Assembly (NCBI GenBank): GCA_907165275.2
Contig: OU015655.1
Span: forward strand, 5,716,501 to 5,780,500
Origin: Zygaena filipendulae
Lineage: Eukaryota; Arthropoda; Insecta; Lepidoptera; Zygaenidae
DNA length: 64,000 bases
Direction: 5' to 3'
Part shown: piece by piece, positions 53,289 to 64,000 of the stretch
Layout: each line of letters begins with the position of its first letter
Numbering within the stretch: position 1 is the first letter of the stretch
Notes under the pieces: model-generated
Told to the model about the DNA's origin: nothing
Databases searched by the model: none
The model's input: only the letters and a program-made list of their open reading frames with translations
Position numbers and translations under genes: made by a program

Positions 53289-56200
53289 TCAGGGCCAATC
53301 TTCGTGACTATGATGTATCGTGTGCCAAGTGAGTCCCGTGCCCACTGGGGTGTGCCTCGAGGGCCAAAGCACATGCCGCCAAAAAGTTCTGCCTTGTGTC
53401 GTACCAAGGAACAATTTCCAATTTTTTCTTCTACCAAAATCGTACGGATTCCGATAGCTCGGTTGCGTTTTCCTTAATGCTGTGTTCACGTGGGCTTCGA
53501 TACTAGTCTCGCCTCTGCTCACATTTTTCGCATGCATAACACTCAAAAATCCGAGAGCAATGAGAACCGAAACACACGTTCCCGCCATGAACTTGACGGC
53601 TTTACGTTTCCACGGGTGTTGGGCGATGCGCTGTGCCTCAGTTACAGTTGGTATAGGCAGAATGTGTTCCCTAGGAAAGTTCTCGGAATCATACTCGTCG
53701 ATAACTTTTATTGGCACTAACACTCCTGTTTGATTCATGCGTACGGGGTGTCCTATGAGATCAGGATCATTATTCAGGGAGCCAGTATCTGAAGAAACAA
53801 CATTTTAGGAAGATTTAGGAAGATAAAAAAATTGCAATTAACATGATTTTGAATTAGGGTATCGAATTGTAGAAGTCGATAGGAACGGCAAAATTTTAAT
53901 AGCTAATGTGTAAATCCGCTACTGCAAACACTTATAAAGGGTTTTCCAATTTCTACCACTAGAGCAGTGAAATATTTTATGGAAATACCGTTGGTTTTGA
54001 AGAAAATTATTATTGTCGTGCAGGCTACAAAAGATATTCCTACATATATGGTTAATATAACACACAATAGGAAAATTTAGTGTTTATTTTTTATTATTAT
54101 TTTATAAACCTTTATGTATTAGTTGTATTATAGCATTATTCTTTTACAAATATCTTTTGTACTTTCAGAGATATGACTCTTTAAAAGTTCAAGTTAGACA
54201 AGGAAAGCGCTAGTTCTATAGTGACGTCACACGGCTTGTAACGCCCTACAACCGCCATACAAAATTCCGTTTTAGAAAGATACAGATATAGTCAAAATTA
54301 AACAATTTATAACTATTTTTTAATCAAATCTATTGATTTTGTCACTTATGTTATGCTTATCCATGATATTTTCGGGTGTAATTATTGGATATCAGCATTT
54401 CAACAACAGTGAAATAGCCTATATTTTAGTAAACTTCATTTCTTTTTCATAGTAAAATCAATACCTACTAACCAGTATCATACACAAAAATTACTCCATA
54501 TCCCAATTCAAAGCCGGCTATGATGATGAAGCTGACACCGGCCACCATGTACACCATGTACAAGAAAAAGTGCCTCGCGTTGTAGTATCCCACGCAGTTA
54601 TTCAGCCATGGACAGTGGTGGTCCATGCCGAGGATGCAGCGGTCGCAGACGGAGCAATGGTGCGTGCGAGGCGGCTTCGGTGTTATGCACTTCTTGCATA
54701 TACTGGCCGCTTCAGATATCATCGAGCCCTAAAATAAGTAATTTGTTCAACAAGAGAGCAAAGCAAATTTTGTTACGAGTATAATTAAATCATGTAGCAA
54801 GTTTTATACCTAACCAGAATAACTAATACATCACCTAGCAATTTACATCGTTTTAAATTAAAAACAATAGGGTACTTGCATGAATTTTTTTTTCAGTCTA
54901 TTTTAAAGATATATGGCCCACTTAAACAAAGCAAGAAAAAGAAATAAATATATACATAAATTAATTAAATAGAACGTTTCAAAGTTCCTACTTTAGACCT
55001 TACCGCCGAAACGCGGAATGACGTCACTTGTTCAAAATTACGCCTTAATAATCTGTGATAGAAATGTCACTGTCGTATGTCAATACATGGTATGGGTCAT
55101 GTGACACTGACAGACAGATAACTTCAATATCCAAAAGCGAAATTAAGGTTGAACTGTGTCGATTTACTTCCAAAAGTTCCAGTAAAGAATCGAAATGCAT
55201 GTTACCGATGCATTTTAAAGTAAAAAACTTCAGAAAGTGGAAAATATGCGTTGACTGTATGCACTTAGTTTCTTTTGCTTTTTCTGAAAGAGGTAAATGT
55301 TTTCTAAAAAAAATAAAAGTGACGTCATGTGTCAAGCTTGGCTGTGATTGGTGTTTCGTTGCAACGTTCCGTTTCACAAAACTTGAATATTTTGGAAACT
55401 ATTGAAGATTTTTTAGTAAATCTTTCACGATAACGCTTTTCTAAGGCTCTATTTTTGAAATATTGACACAATTTCTTATTATAAATTTCATGCAAGTACC
55501 CTATTATTTTCTCAGAGTGAGCAAAATTGTCTTTTGCTTACTAAGCAATAATGTGTTAACCCACACTGGAGAAATTTTAAGCAAATCGTGTTTTAAAACT
55601 ATAGCACCATTTTATATCAACATTTATTATGTTCAACATTTTGTTACATATTTAAACAATGTAATAAGGTAAACAAATAATAAAAAAAGGTTCTCTAACT
55701 CTCAATAAATCGTTCTGTATCAATAACTTAATTTTGTGGGTTAACATGTTATTGCTTATCTGCGTCCAAATAACATTTGCATAAATAACATGCGCCTATT
55801 TGTTTAAATACTTTTAAGAACCGAGAGGTAAAACGAACTCACAAACATCACACACACACTTTAGCATTTATAAAAATTAGTTAAAATTCATGGTTAGGAT
55901 AGATGCACTCACATGTGGAGGATATCCTGGTGATACAGTTACACCCATATAGTAATGAAATACAATATTAAGTAGCAGCCAGTTGCCAAAGATAACTAAA
56001 ATTACAGTTGTATAAGGGCACCGTTGCCACCAGTAAGGCAAACCAACCCAATATGCGATCAATACGACAGCTGTCGTCAGCACACTCACACAAAACACAA
56101 AAACCTGTAATAATAAATACAAAAACTGTAATAAGGTAGCTTACTTACAAGAGAATGTACAATTAGGGTTCAGTTATTGTTTTACAGTTAAAGTTTATTA

Positions 56201-57947
56201 TTCCATTAGTACCTAATTAATATAAAAAAAAGTTACTTCTTTAAAAACACATTGAGCCTGTAATAAAATGATAAATTTTAAAATTACAGAATTTATGAAA
56301 AAAAAATCACATAATGTACATAATGTATGCAAAAATATTAGAAGAAATCATTATTTCTTAATTTTTTTAGATACAGTTACAACTTCAGAAGGCAGATTAG
56401 CAGGGGCAGAGTATCACTTCTAAAACCAGTAAAAAATTACTATTAATTGGATTTGTAATGTATCTCCAGTATCATTTGATTTTGTTTGTTGTGGACACAG
56501 TTTAAACTTAAGGTAACCTAGCACATCTTGCTCTGAAATACAAAACTGCTGCATATTCTGCCCTTGGTGTAATACAAAATGCCGGCAGTTTGTAACCAAT
56601 CAAACTATACAATTCGCATGTGACATATCTATATTAAATGTAATCTAATGATGTCTAGATAAACTAAGTTAATGATATCATCAAGCATAATATTATACAC
56701 TTTTGTAAAAGTTGCCACGAGTAAAGACAATAGGCACTGGATTTTACTAACTCTATTGAAGCTAACATAGAATGTGTTAAAATAAGGAAACAGCATACCC
56801 TTCCTAAATAGCCAGCAAAATTGTCAACAAACCAGAAAATAGGTTCTAATAGTAAATCAATGGCATAGCTTTGACTCATGTGTTCATTATACATAAGAGA
56901 ACATATTGTAAGCTTCATTTGTGATATTTTCCATGTCACACAGGATCTGAAAATCAGAGACAGAAAGAGTATGTTAGGATCATTCGTTTTTTTTTTCAAA
57001 GTACTAGAGCCTGGTTCTTCTTTTTTTTTAAGAAAAAACACTCAGCAGTATTTTAAAGAAACTTGTCTAGTAGTTAAACTCAAATTTCAGTTAATGTATC
57101 AAACCAAATGTATGTAAATTAAAACTTGAAAGATAAATCAAATTTATTAAAAATATTTATTAAACTTTGATAAAATAGATACCTACAGTGTGTTTATTTT
57201 GTTCAAAAGCAAATTTATTCTTATCCAAAACAGGAACTTTTTTACATCTAATCATAGGAAAAAGGTATTCTACACAGATTAGTAAAAACAATAAAGGCAA
57301 CAGCTGTGATGGTTTAACAGTGATTGACCTAGATGCTTTCTGCAGGCTTTGAGTTCATTAGTGATTCCATAATAACTTTATTTGTTATGACAATTTCAGG
57401 CCTTATCTAATTTTATTACCTAATAATATTTATGATTATAAAAAAGACATCTGTATTATTGCACCAATCACTAAAAAAGATAAATTTTGGGGAGTAATTT
57501 CAAACTAAAGGAAAGGTCTCAGAAATACATAAGTGTAGACTGTAGTGCAGTTAATGGTATGCATTTTATACATATGTAGGTAATTCTGAATTCAGGTATT
57601 TAAAATGGACCCAGAGATTCCTTTGAGCAATGAACATTTTTCACTATTCTTAGCTTCCGATTTGGTGATCCATAAATTCCATATCCACTTTGCATTAGTA
57701 CACTAAATCTCCACAAATTACCACTTATGCCTCTCAGACGAAATAAAAAGTTTAAAGACTTTTTATTTCGTCTGAGTTATGCCTATAAATAATGTTTTAA
57801 CTATCTCTGAGTGCAGCCGTAAGACTAGCTCTTATACGTTACTGGCAACTACCTCAGGTATCTACTTACTGTTACTGTAATAAACCAAACTTACATTAAA
57901 CGTCGATAAATATCCGTCCATTTGAACCGCCACTTTATTACCACCAT
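53289..57947 (-). CDS. Zdhhc16: DHHC palmitoyltransferase, ZDHHC16-like, complete, five exons
   Basis: Membrane enzyme (ER/Golgi in the mammalian family) that attaches palmitate to cysteines through an acyl-enzyme on the DHHC cysteine. Exons on the minus strand: 57947-57895, 56946-56799, 56104-55913, 54728-54473, 53788-53289; phases agree, 382 residues, against about 377 for human ZDHHC16. The cysteine-rich domain lies at about 141-178: [25 protein letters not shown] with catalytic C170, [16 protein letters not shown]. Hydrophobic helices: exon 3 has two ([35 protein letters not shown]); exon 4 has a third after the CRD ([16 protein letters not shown]); exon 5 has a fourth ([18 protein letters not shown]). 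The tail [16 protein letters not shown] followed by [15 protein letters not shown] is the PaCCT-like end typical of the ZDHHC16 subgroup. Catalytic motif intact. Convergent with the bHLH gene; no shared regulation is evident. Confidence 0.92.
55536..55772. mobile_element. MITE with GGACACAGATAAGCAATA ends, copy 2
   Basis: Opposite orientation to 37117-37359. Right end ATGTTATTGCTTATCTGCGT then CCAAATAA; left end AAGCAATAATGTGTTAACCC. Lies in the DHHC intron between exons 3 and 4. Confidence 0.7.
57733..57776. repeat. Perfect 19-bp hairpin
   Basis: CTCAGACGAAATAAAAAGT at 57733-57751, loop TTAAAG, exact reverse complement at 57758-57776. Just downstream (about 57809-57826) CTCTGAGTGCAGCCGTAA is a decayed end of the 5093/42544 MITE family, so this may be a deletion derivative of such an element in DHHC intron 1. 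Confidence 0.8.
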
Positions 57948-58118
57948 TGTTGTTCATTCAAACCTATTTATATTAAATTCAATTAAATTGTAAACAAAAT
58001 ATTACTTATACACACAAACCTATTATTTATTAACTTGGCGTGTATTTGTTATTAATGAAAATTGAAATAAAGTGTTTACTTGGCCTATCTCCATTGAATT
58101 GAATTAACTTTATATTAA

Positions 58119-58240
58119 ATTCTTTGACTAACTTTTTAGATTTCTATGGCAAAGTTTAGTCATTACCTTAAGTTTATATATTCTTTGACTAACTTTTTAG
58201 ATTTCTATGGCAAAGTTTAGTCATTACCTTAAGATTCAAC
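58119..58240 (+). repeat. Recent tandem duplication, 61-bp period
   Basis: ATTCTTTGACTAACTTTTTA followed by GATTTCTATGGCAAAGTTTA and GTCATTACCTTAAG occurs twice with almost no difference (starting at 58119 and 58180), about 170 bases upstream of the DHHC start codon on the minus-strand gene. Confidence 0.85.
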
Positions 58241-58393
58241 TAATTTCAGTGAAAAATAGTGAAAATAAGATAGGTATGAACTAGGTATGAAGTAATTCTC
58301 GCGGCTCGCCCTGTCCACACCACAAATAAATTAAATAAAATAAAAAAGTACTCTGTGGACTTCCCGTGGACGGACGGCACACCAGTCACCAGG

Positions 58394-59169
58394 TGTGCGT
58401 TCCGTGGCTTCGCACGAATGCACTCGAACGCGCTCGAGCGCGCTCTGAACCCGTTCTGTGGCTTGGTGAAATTTTACTCTGACACCTGTCAGAGCGTAGT
58501 TTCACCCGTTCCGTGGCTCAGAGTGCAGCAACCAAACAACCATCTCCGAAGCAGGTTAATTTTCACTCTGACAGCTATGTATTGTTTAAGAAGTGTCAAA
58601 GTTTGCGCCAAAAACCGGATTCGTCAAAAAAGAAATCAATCGGAGTTCTTACGATCAAAGGGGAGGTGTCGTAGTCATAAAAAGTTTACGGAACGCACAC
58701 CAGGTGTGCGTTCCGTGGGTTTGGGCGCAGTTGTTCGGTTAAAATTTCACTCGTTTGAGTTGCAACCGAGCCACAGAACGATCGAGTTGTTTTTATAACC
58801 TCAAAATATTTGAAATTTCAGGCGCCATTTGTTTTCTCTCAACTCACATTGCGAATAAGACTGTTTTACATCCAATTATAAACTTTTTATGACTACGACA
58901 CCTCCCCTTTGATCGTAAGAACTCCGATTGATTTCTTTTTTGACGAATCCGGTTTTTGGCGCAAAATTTGACACTTCTTAAACAATACATAGCTGTCAGA
59001 GTGAAATCCTGCTTCGGAGATGGTTGTTTGGTTGCTGCACTCTGAGCCACGGAACGGGTGAAACTACGCTCTGACAGCTGTCAGAGTAAAATTTCACCAA
59101 GCCACAGAACGGGTACAGAGCGCGCTCGAGCGCGTTCGAGTGCATTCGTGCGAATCCACGGAACGCACA
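58394..59169. mobile_element. 776-bp fold-back element with about 295-bp arms
   Basis: Left arm about 58394-58690 and right arm about 58879-59169 are reverse complements with scattered differences. Both outer ends are TGTGCGTTCCGTGG-like. The 188-bp centre starts with a perfect palindrome at 58690-58716 (CGGAACGCACACC / GGTGTGCGTTCCG). The word CGTTCCGTGGCT, or its one-mismatch variants, recurs about eight times in both orientations. No transposase. ORFs 58355-58798 (plus) and 58844-59050 (minus) are two readings of the same arms. It lies upstream of the DHHC gene. Confidence 0.85.
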
Positions 59170-59378
59170 ATGTGATTAAGTGACTGATACTATTGTTCAT
59201 TATAGTAGTTAGGTGTGTAAATATTTTTTAATTGCTTAGTTGTAGTTCTTTATTTTATTTTGGAAATCTCATGATTTCAAAATATATCGGTTTTTTTTTA
59301 ATTCAATCGCGTTGCTTTGTCTATCAAGTCACACATTGTCATTGGCACAATTACTAAAAAGTTGCCATTTAATAAAAA

Positions 59379-59396
59379 AGAAGAAGAAGAAGAAGA
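59379..59396 (+). repeat. AAG microsatellite
   Basis: Six AAG units ending near 59396. Confidence 0.9.
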
Positions 59397-59462
59397 CTGA
59401 TACAGTGACAGTTGACACCTGACAGTGACAGTGGGCAATCAAACCGCGCGGTGTAAACCCGA

Positions 59463-59506
59463 CGTAGATGGAGAATGACAACAATCAACTTCATTCTCCG
59501 TCTACG
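59463..59506. repeat. 16-bp hairpin
   Basis: CGTAGATGGAGAATGA at 59463-59478 and TCATTCTCCGTCTACG at 59491-59506 are complementary except one G:T-type difference, with a 12-base loop, directly before repeat copy 3. Confidence 0.75.
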
Positions 59507-59524
59507 AAACCCGATAAAGGCTAA

Positions 59525-59940
59525 TAGCCTAATGTCAACTGCTCATCAGCTTTTACAATATATTGCTTTTCCCGATGCAGGGACGTTAATTTTTGAGGAG
59601 TTCTCCTGGTACATCATCATCATTTCCACTTCAACATATACATTGTGACGAGCATAAATTGTGTAGAAACCACATTAAAGTTAACGTAGTTCCGATGACC
59701 ATCTGTGGTCTTCATCATTAGTTCCACTTCTTAAAATTTACCTTTCCGAAAGCAAATAAACGATTTACTATAAAAAATACCCAACTCGCCATAGGTGTGC
59801 GTATAAATTTTGAAGAGTTCCCTCGATTTCTCCAAGATCCCATCATCAGATCCTGGCTGGGTGACAATGGGACCAATTTGGAAGATCTTCTTTCAAACAA
59901 AAATCAGTTTTCCAAGTCGGTCCAATCGGAGCTCCAGCAC
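59525..59940 (+). mobile_element. GACTTCC-ended repeat, copy 3 (truncated at both ends)
   Basis: TAGCCTAATGTCAACTGCTC through CTCCAAGATCCCATCATCAG to CCAAGTCGGTCCAATCGGAG. Lacks the hairpin arms and the terminal GGAAGTCGGTTAAAA. Confidence 0.75.
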
Positions 59941-62900
59941 AATTTCTTGTAGGTACCTATCCGGTATCCCTGGGGGCAGCGAAACGTGAATGAATCCACT
60001 TTTACGAAACGCAGTGATTGTTTTGTTCGTTAGTCGGTAACAAGGTACCTATATTGTTATTAACAAAAAACGTGCCTACTGAGACGTAGGTAGTTCCACA
60101 CCGCGTATTGAATTTGGTTCTTAAAGCGAATATAACATTGCGTCGTCGGTGATCGAACTGGCTTTTAAGTTTTAGCCCGTAGCTCATAGTTTATCACGTT
60201 TTTCCGTAGTCCGGTTCAGTTGTTCCGTTGAACCGGAAAAATGTACAACTAGTTTTTATTATCGCCGGCAACATCCCTCCCAAAGTCCAAACAAAATGCC
60301 AAGAGTGAATTAGTGTTGTGTATGCATACCTACATAGGTACGATCCATCACTTAAGTAACTTCGATTTTGTTCAGGTATTTGAAATAAAACCGTATTATA
60401 ATAATCACAATATTTTTATTAATCATAAGATAGAAGGGGAACTTTATCCATGTAAATAATGTACATAATTACAAACTCGTCAATTAATTTTATAAGTCAA
60501 CTGTAAACCATTTCATCACCAAAATTTAACTATTCACCTTTCAAGGTCTGAGGATACGAAACTATAACTGACCTTATTAATTTCCCTATCTTCCTTATCA
60601 ATATAATTATCTCCGTTGGCAATAACTACTTTAAAATTTAAATTAACATAGGTACTTGATCACAGCGTACTTATCAGCTTTGTTGAACTTTTATTACTAT
60701 GTATTTTATTACTAATTACATTTTATAGTTTATAAATATTAGAGTAAAGCTTGGGCATACCTTGTACACAGGAATTTATAGTCTAAACGTTACTTATTCT
60801 CTTTCTCTCACCCATATCCTTCAATATACTAACGACATACTTATACAATAGTAATATTATTATGACCTATGAGATCACAACGCGCTCTAGTGAACGCTAC
60901 CATTAAAATCGCACGGTATTTTTCTTGATAAATTGGTCCAAACACATAATACTTTTTTATGTGTCTAAAAAAACAAGGTGATTAAGTCAATACAGCTTAA
61001 ACCATTACTTCGGTTGATCCTACAACAGTAGCCAAATTGCACGCTTACGGAAAATTTTGACGTCATGACAACTCCAAATAATTTACGATAACAATGAAAA
61101 AGTTGCCAGAACAACTGCGGCAATTTAACATTGTGTATTATTTTATCATTTACTACTTTACAGAAAGAAAATATTATCACATCATTTTCTATAATATTTT
61201 CTAGCACGTATTTAATTTATTATAATAGGTTCCAAATCATGGAGGTGTCGCTGAAGTAATATTACAATTTGTTCTGTAAAACATAATACGCATACCTAAC
61301 TAGGTACACTTGTAAAATCTAAAAGTAAAAAAAATCAAACAAGTAAAATTTACGGACTTAAGTTTTGTTAGTTTTTTTTAGATATTTCAGACAAAGAATC
61401 GAATACTGACTAGGTACATTCCTTTCATATATTATAATACGTCTCGTTTAAAGTGACTGCCTTTAAAATGACTGACTGTAAACATGCCCAAACTTACAAA
61501 AAATAAGTCAAATAGAAAAACCTAAATAATTTAAAACCTAACACTGCCATTACCCGCGACCTCCGAAAAACAGATTTAAAATTAAGTACCGAGAACAGTA
61601 TTAAAATTAAGTGATGAGAATCGGAAAATCACAATTGACTATGACAAGCAATTAAAGAACTACAGAAAAAAAAGTTTTACAATCAAAACATTTCCCCACT
61701 GCTCCCCCGTCCACTTTCCCGGTCACTGTGGGAGGATTAAAAAACTTATTTCCAAAAAAAACTGAAATCTCCATGATTGGAACCCTTATGTATCAACAAA
61801 TAATATTATTATAACTCTTACTCTTAAATCTAATAATAATGGTACCTACTCCAACGCTTGAGACAAAACTACGTATACACCAGCTGTCTCCCGCGGTGTC
61901 AGAATTTCAGAATAAACTATACGTATAAACTTTCCTCTTGAATCACTCTATATTTTGGTGAAATTTGCATAAAAATCTGTTCAGTAGTTTTTGAGTTTAT
62001 CGCGAACAAACAGACATACCCGGCGGAGAAGTTTGTTTTAAAATACGTAAACATAATTACTCTAGAATATCTGACTTCCTTTATTAGTAACGAACAGTGT
62101 TGAGGAGATGAATACATTACAACGCACTATTTTGGAAAGTTATTTACCAAAACAAAACTGTAACATATTATTTGATTTTAGTCTTCTTTTGGGTATGACG
62201 TTGATTCAAGTTCGGTCAAATTACCATCAATACTATCCTCTAGATAAGAGTTAAAAAAAGAGTTTCGTGATAGTTAAATAAAATATTTATTAACTGTGCC
62301 CAAATGTTTGGATTTATGCGAACCTCATAGCTATAGATTGGAACCATTATTTACTTTCTAAATGCATTTTAAAAATACGCTAACTATTTTACAATAAAAT
62401 TTTATAGAACCAAACAAAACTTATTACGAAAATAATACGACAGTCTTTTTTACATCTTAATTAGGAAAAAAAAACAATAGAAACATGTATTGTTTTCAGT
62501 TAGTTTTATACAAAATTTATTCGTTATTATAAATAATAATGTTATATTACAATAATAGTATTGTAAACACATTTCATGTACCTCTGGTGGAGATAAATGA
62601 CTATTATTATTATTGAATTCTACTCGACTAGGCTGGTATTATTATCATTAACGTTTGAACACCCAGACTGGGATTAACTATGTATAAATATCACCATAAA
62701 ATTTTCCCACCTAAGTCGCGAAACGGTAATTTAAGATGGATCGTAGGTTAGTCTTACGAATAACAACTATACCGGGTTTAATATCCCAAGCACCGGATCG
62801 ATTGCTCATCTATAATTCCAACAGATATTTTCTTACACAGTAGCTACTTTTTACTAACTAAACTTAATAATAAAATACTACACTTCCCATTCATCTACGG

Positions 62901-63803
62901 ATTTCTTTTACTATTATTTTATTAAATTTTAATATTTTCGAGATAAGATATTGGTATTTTATAGTAAAATTTTGTGTATCATGAGAAAAAAAAAACAGCC
63001 GTAGTTCGAGAAAATATCTGTTGACTTTCGTATGAAAAGATTCTTACGATCATCCTTAACAGTCTACTACTTACAACGAGCACATAGATTTATTTTTTAT
63101 TTTTATTTATTACCTGTTGCTCAATGGCAATATGTAAAACGGCGTTTCAATATGGCATTGGTTCGTAAACTCACGTAGTTACTGTGTGTTGAGCAGCACA
63201 CTTTAGAGTTTAGATTAACGAGTCAAGAGTTAGAGCTATCACTTTCAAACGTTTAAACACATTTGTCGTGGACAACAGCAATATCTGAAATGGTATAAAA
63301 AAAAAATAAGCCGGAGATACACATACCTTCCACATTGGGAAGTAGCTTGCACGTCAAAAGGCACACATATTATCATGGCACATTTGGCTTCAGTTGTGTT
63401 CGGTCGTTGGTAAAATCTACTACTTACTATATTATTTAACTATAATATAAGCCTTTCGAAATTGCTTAAATGTTAAATAACTTATTTAGAGCATTATTAT
63501 CGTAGTTGTAATAGCAACTAAATAGGAATTACTTTGTATGTTTATATATGGAAAATTGTATGTACTGAGGACAAATTTGCAAAAAAATCGCATCCCCAAG
63601 ATTTTATAGGAATAGTTTTCTACGAATTTTCGTGGACCGGTTATCCATCCTTTTTTTAAATGATGCCATGATATTTTTACACACAATTTAAGTGTTTCAT
63701 ACAATTTCATGGGTACAATTTGCCCATACAAATAGCTGTACTCCTAAATCTTTAAAGTTTAAGACACACTCGTGGTTACGACGGTTTCAATCTAGATACT
63801 TAC
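59941..63803. other. AT-rich region downstream of the LONRF-like exon
   Basis: Long AT-rich stretch with few repeats apart from a Helitron-like fragment at about 61880-62030 (CAGCTGTCTCCCGCGGTGTC). The low repeat content would suit remaining exons plus a long 3' UTR of the minus-strand LONRF-like gene, but I found no exon with correct phase. Confidence 0.35.
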
Positions 63804-63968
63804 TTGTAGACTGGGATGCAGTGGAAGGCTCGCCACGAGCCACCAGAGCCAAGTTGGTCCATCACTCGAATTCCACCAGCCCCTTCTATAGACAGGCATT
63901 TTTCCGAACGTGGATTCGATTTCGGCGCGCACATACGGATGCATTTTTTTCAGCCAACACGAAGTTTT
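63804..63968 (-). CDS. Exon of a LONRF-like protein (LON substrate-binding domain and RING finger), partial
   Basis: The minus strand reads from an AG acceptor at 63970-63969 to a GTAAGT donor at 63803, exactly 55 codons, phase 0 at both ends: KTSCWLKKMHPYVRAEIEST, then FGKMPVYRRGW, then GPTWLWWLVASLPLHPSLQ. An FG.MP segment followed by GP.W.WWL...LP.DP..Q is the pattern I recall near the C-terminus of vertebrate LONRF1-3, after the LON domain, which are putative E3 ligases. Most of the gene (RING, TPR, LON) would lie to the right of the window; the last exon should be to the left but was not identified. Assignment rests on one short exon. Confidence 0.62.
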
Positions 63969-64000
63969 CTGAAAGATTTTGGCCGCTAATACACAGAGGT

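Noticed and set aside
55045..55405. ORFs of 110 and 116 residues on opposite strands in a DHHC intron
   Set aside because: Overlapping antisense ORFs without domain resemblance in a region between verified exons; probably chance or an unknown repeat.
58355..59050. ORFs of 147 and 68 residues with a shared segment on opposite strands
   Set aside because: Products of the 58394-59169 palindrome; no domain and no codon signature independent of the repeat.
63000..63085. Possible last exon of the LONRF-like gene (minus strand, SRLLRMIVRIF)
   Set aside because: Its spacing of hydrophobic and basic residues is suggestive, but every nearby AG gives a stop in the phase required by the donor at 63803.
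1..64000. CRISPR arrays, operons, ribosome binding sites
   Set aside because: The window is eukaryotic; no regularly spaced direct repeats were seen.

Overview
The window looks like nuclear DNA from a moth or butterfly (Lepidoptera). Evidence: AT-rich sequence, split genes with GT..AG introns, a lepidopteran-type odorant receptor, dozens of Helitron-like 3' ends (a hairpin of the form CCGCGGGTGAAACCGCGGGG, then CAGCTAG|T), many small hairpin or MITE elements, and a pervasive GTAGGTACCTAC word. This is inference from the sequence alone; no search was run.

Layout, left to right. (1) 1044-3386, minus: an odorant receptor with six intact exons rebuilt with matching splice phases; both extreme ends are missing. 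(2) 5670-8328, plus: small unrecognised genes, namely a secreted-peptide candidate (5670-7044) and two short ORFs 28 bases apart in different frames (7830-8042 and 8071-8328). (3) 11647-36884, plus: a complete 13-exon proton-coupled oligopeptide transporter (POT/SLC15) of 689 residues. Its first intron is 13 kb, packed with mobile elements, and holds a few minus-strand coding-like exons that I cannot assign (12337-18650). Its tenth intron holds a complete intronless carboxylesterase-like gene on the opposite strand (33444-35222), whose catalytic serine and histidine positions both look substituted. (4) 43331-50570, plus: a six-exon bHLH transcription factor of 220 residues resembling Drosophila Fer2 (48 related 2), with a TATA/Inr core promoter. 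(5) 53289-57947, minus: a five-exon DHHC palmitoyltransferase of 382 residues resembling ZDHHC16, convergent with the bHLH gene. (6) 63804-63968, minus: one exon of a LONRF-like (LON domain and RING finger) protein running off the right edge.

The rest is mostly repeats. Besides the Helitron-like copies there are at least five kinds of long fold-back element: the pair at 5093-5339 and 42544-42785; the 162-bp-arm hairpin at 16718-17126; the 522-bp palindrome at 28040-28561, which ends 69 bases before a transporter exon; and the 776-bp palindrome at 58394-59169. Shorter TIR elements sit at 11941, 13625, 14722, 37117, 44568 and 55536. One element (16718 to about 17690) is nested inside another, giving a relative insertion order. 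I see no operon, CRISPR, tRNA or rRNA gene. The genes share no obvious pathway; they look like a stretch of unrelated neighbours.
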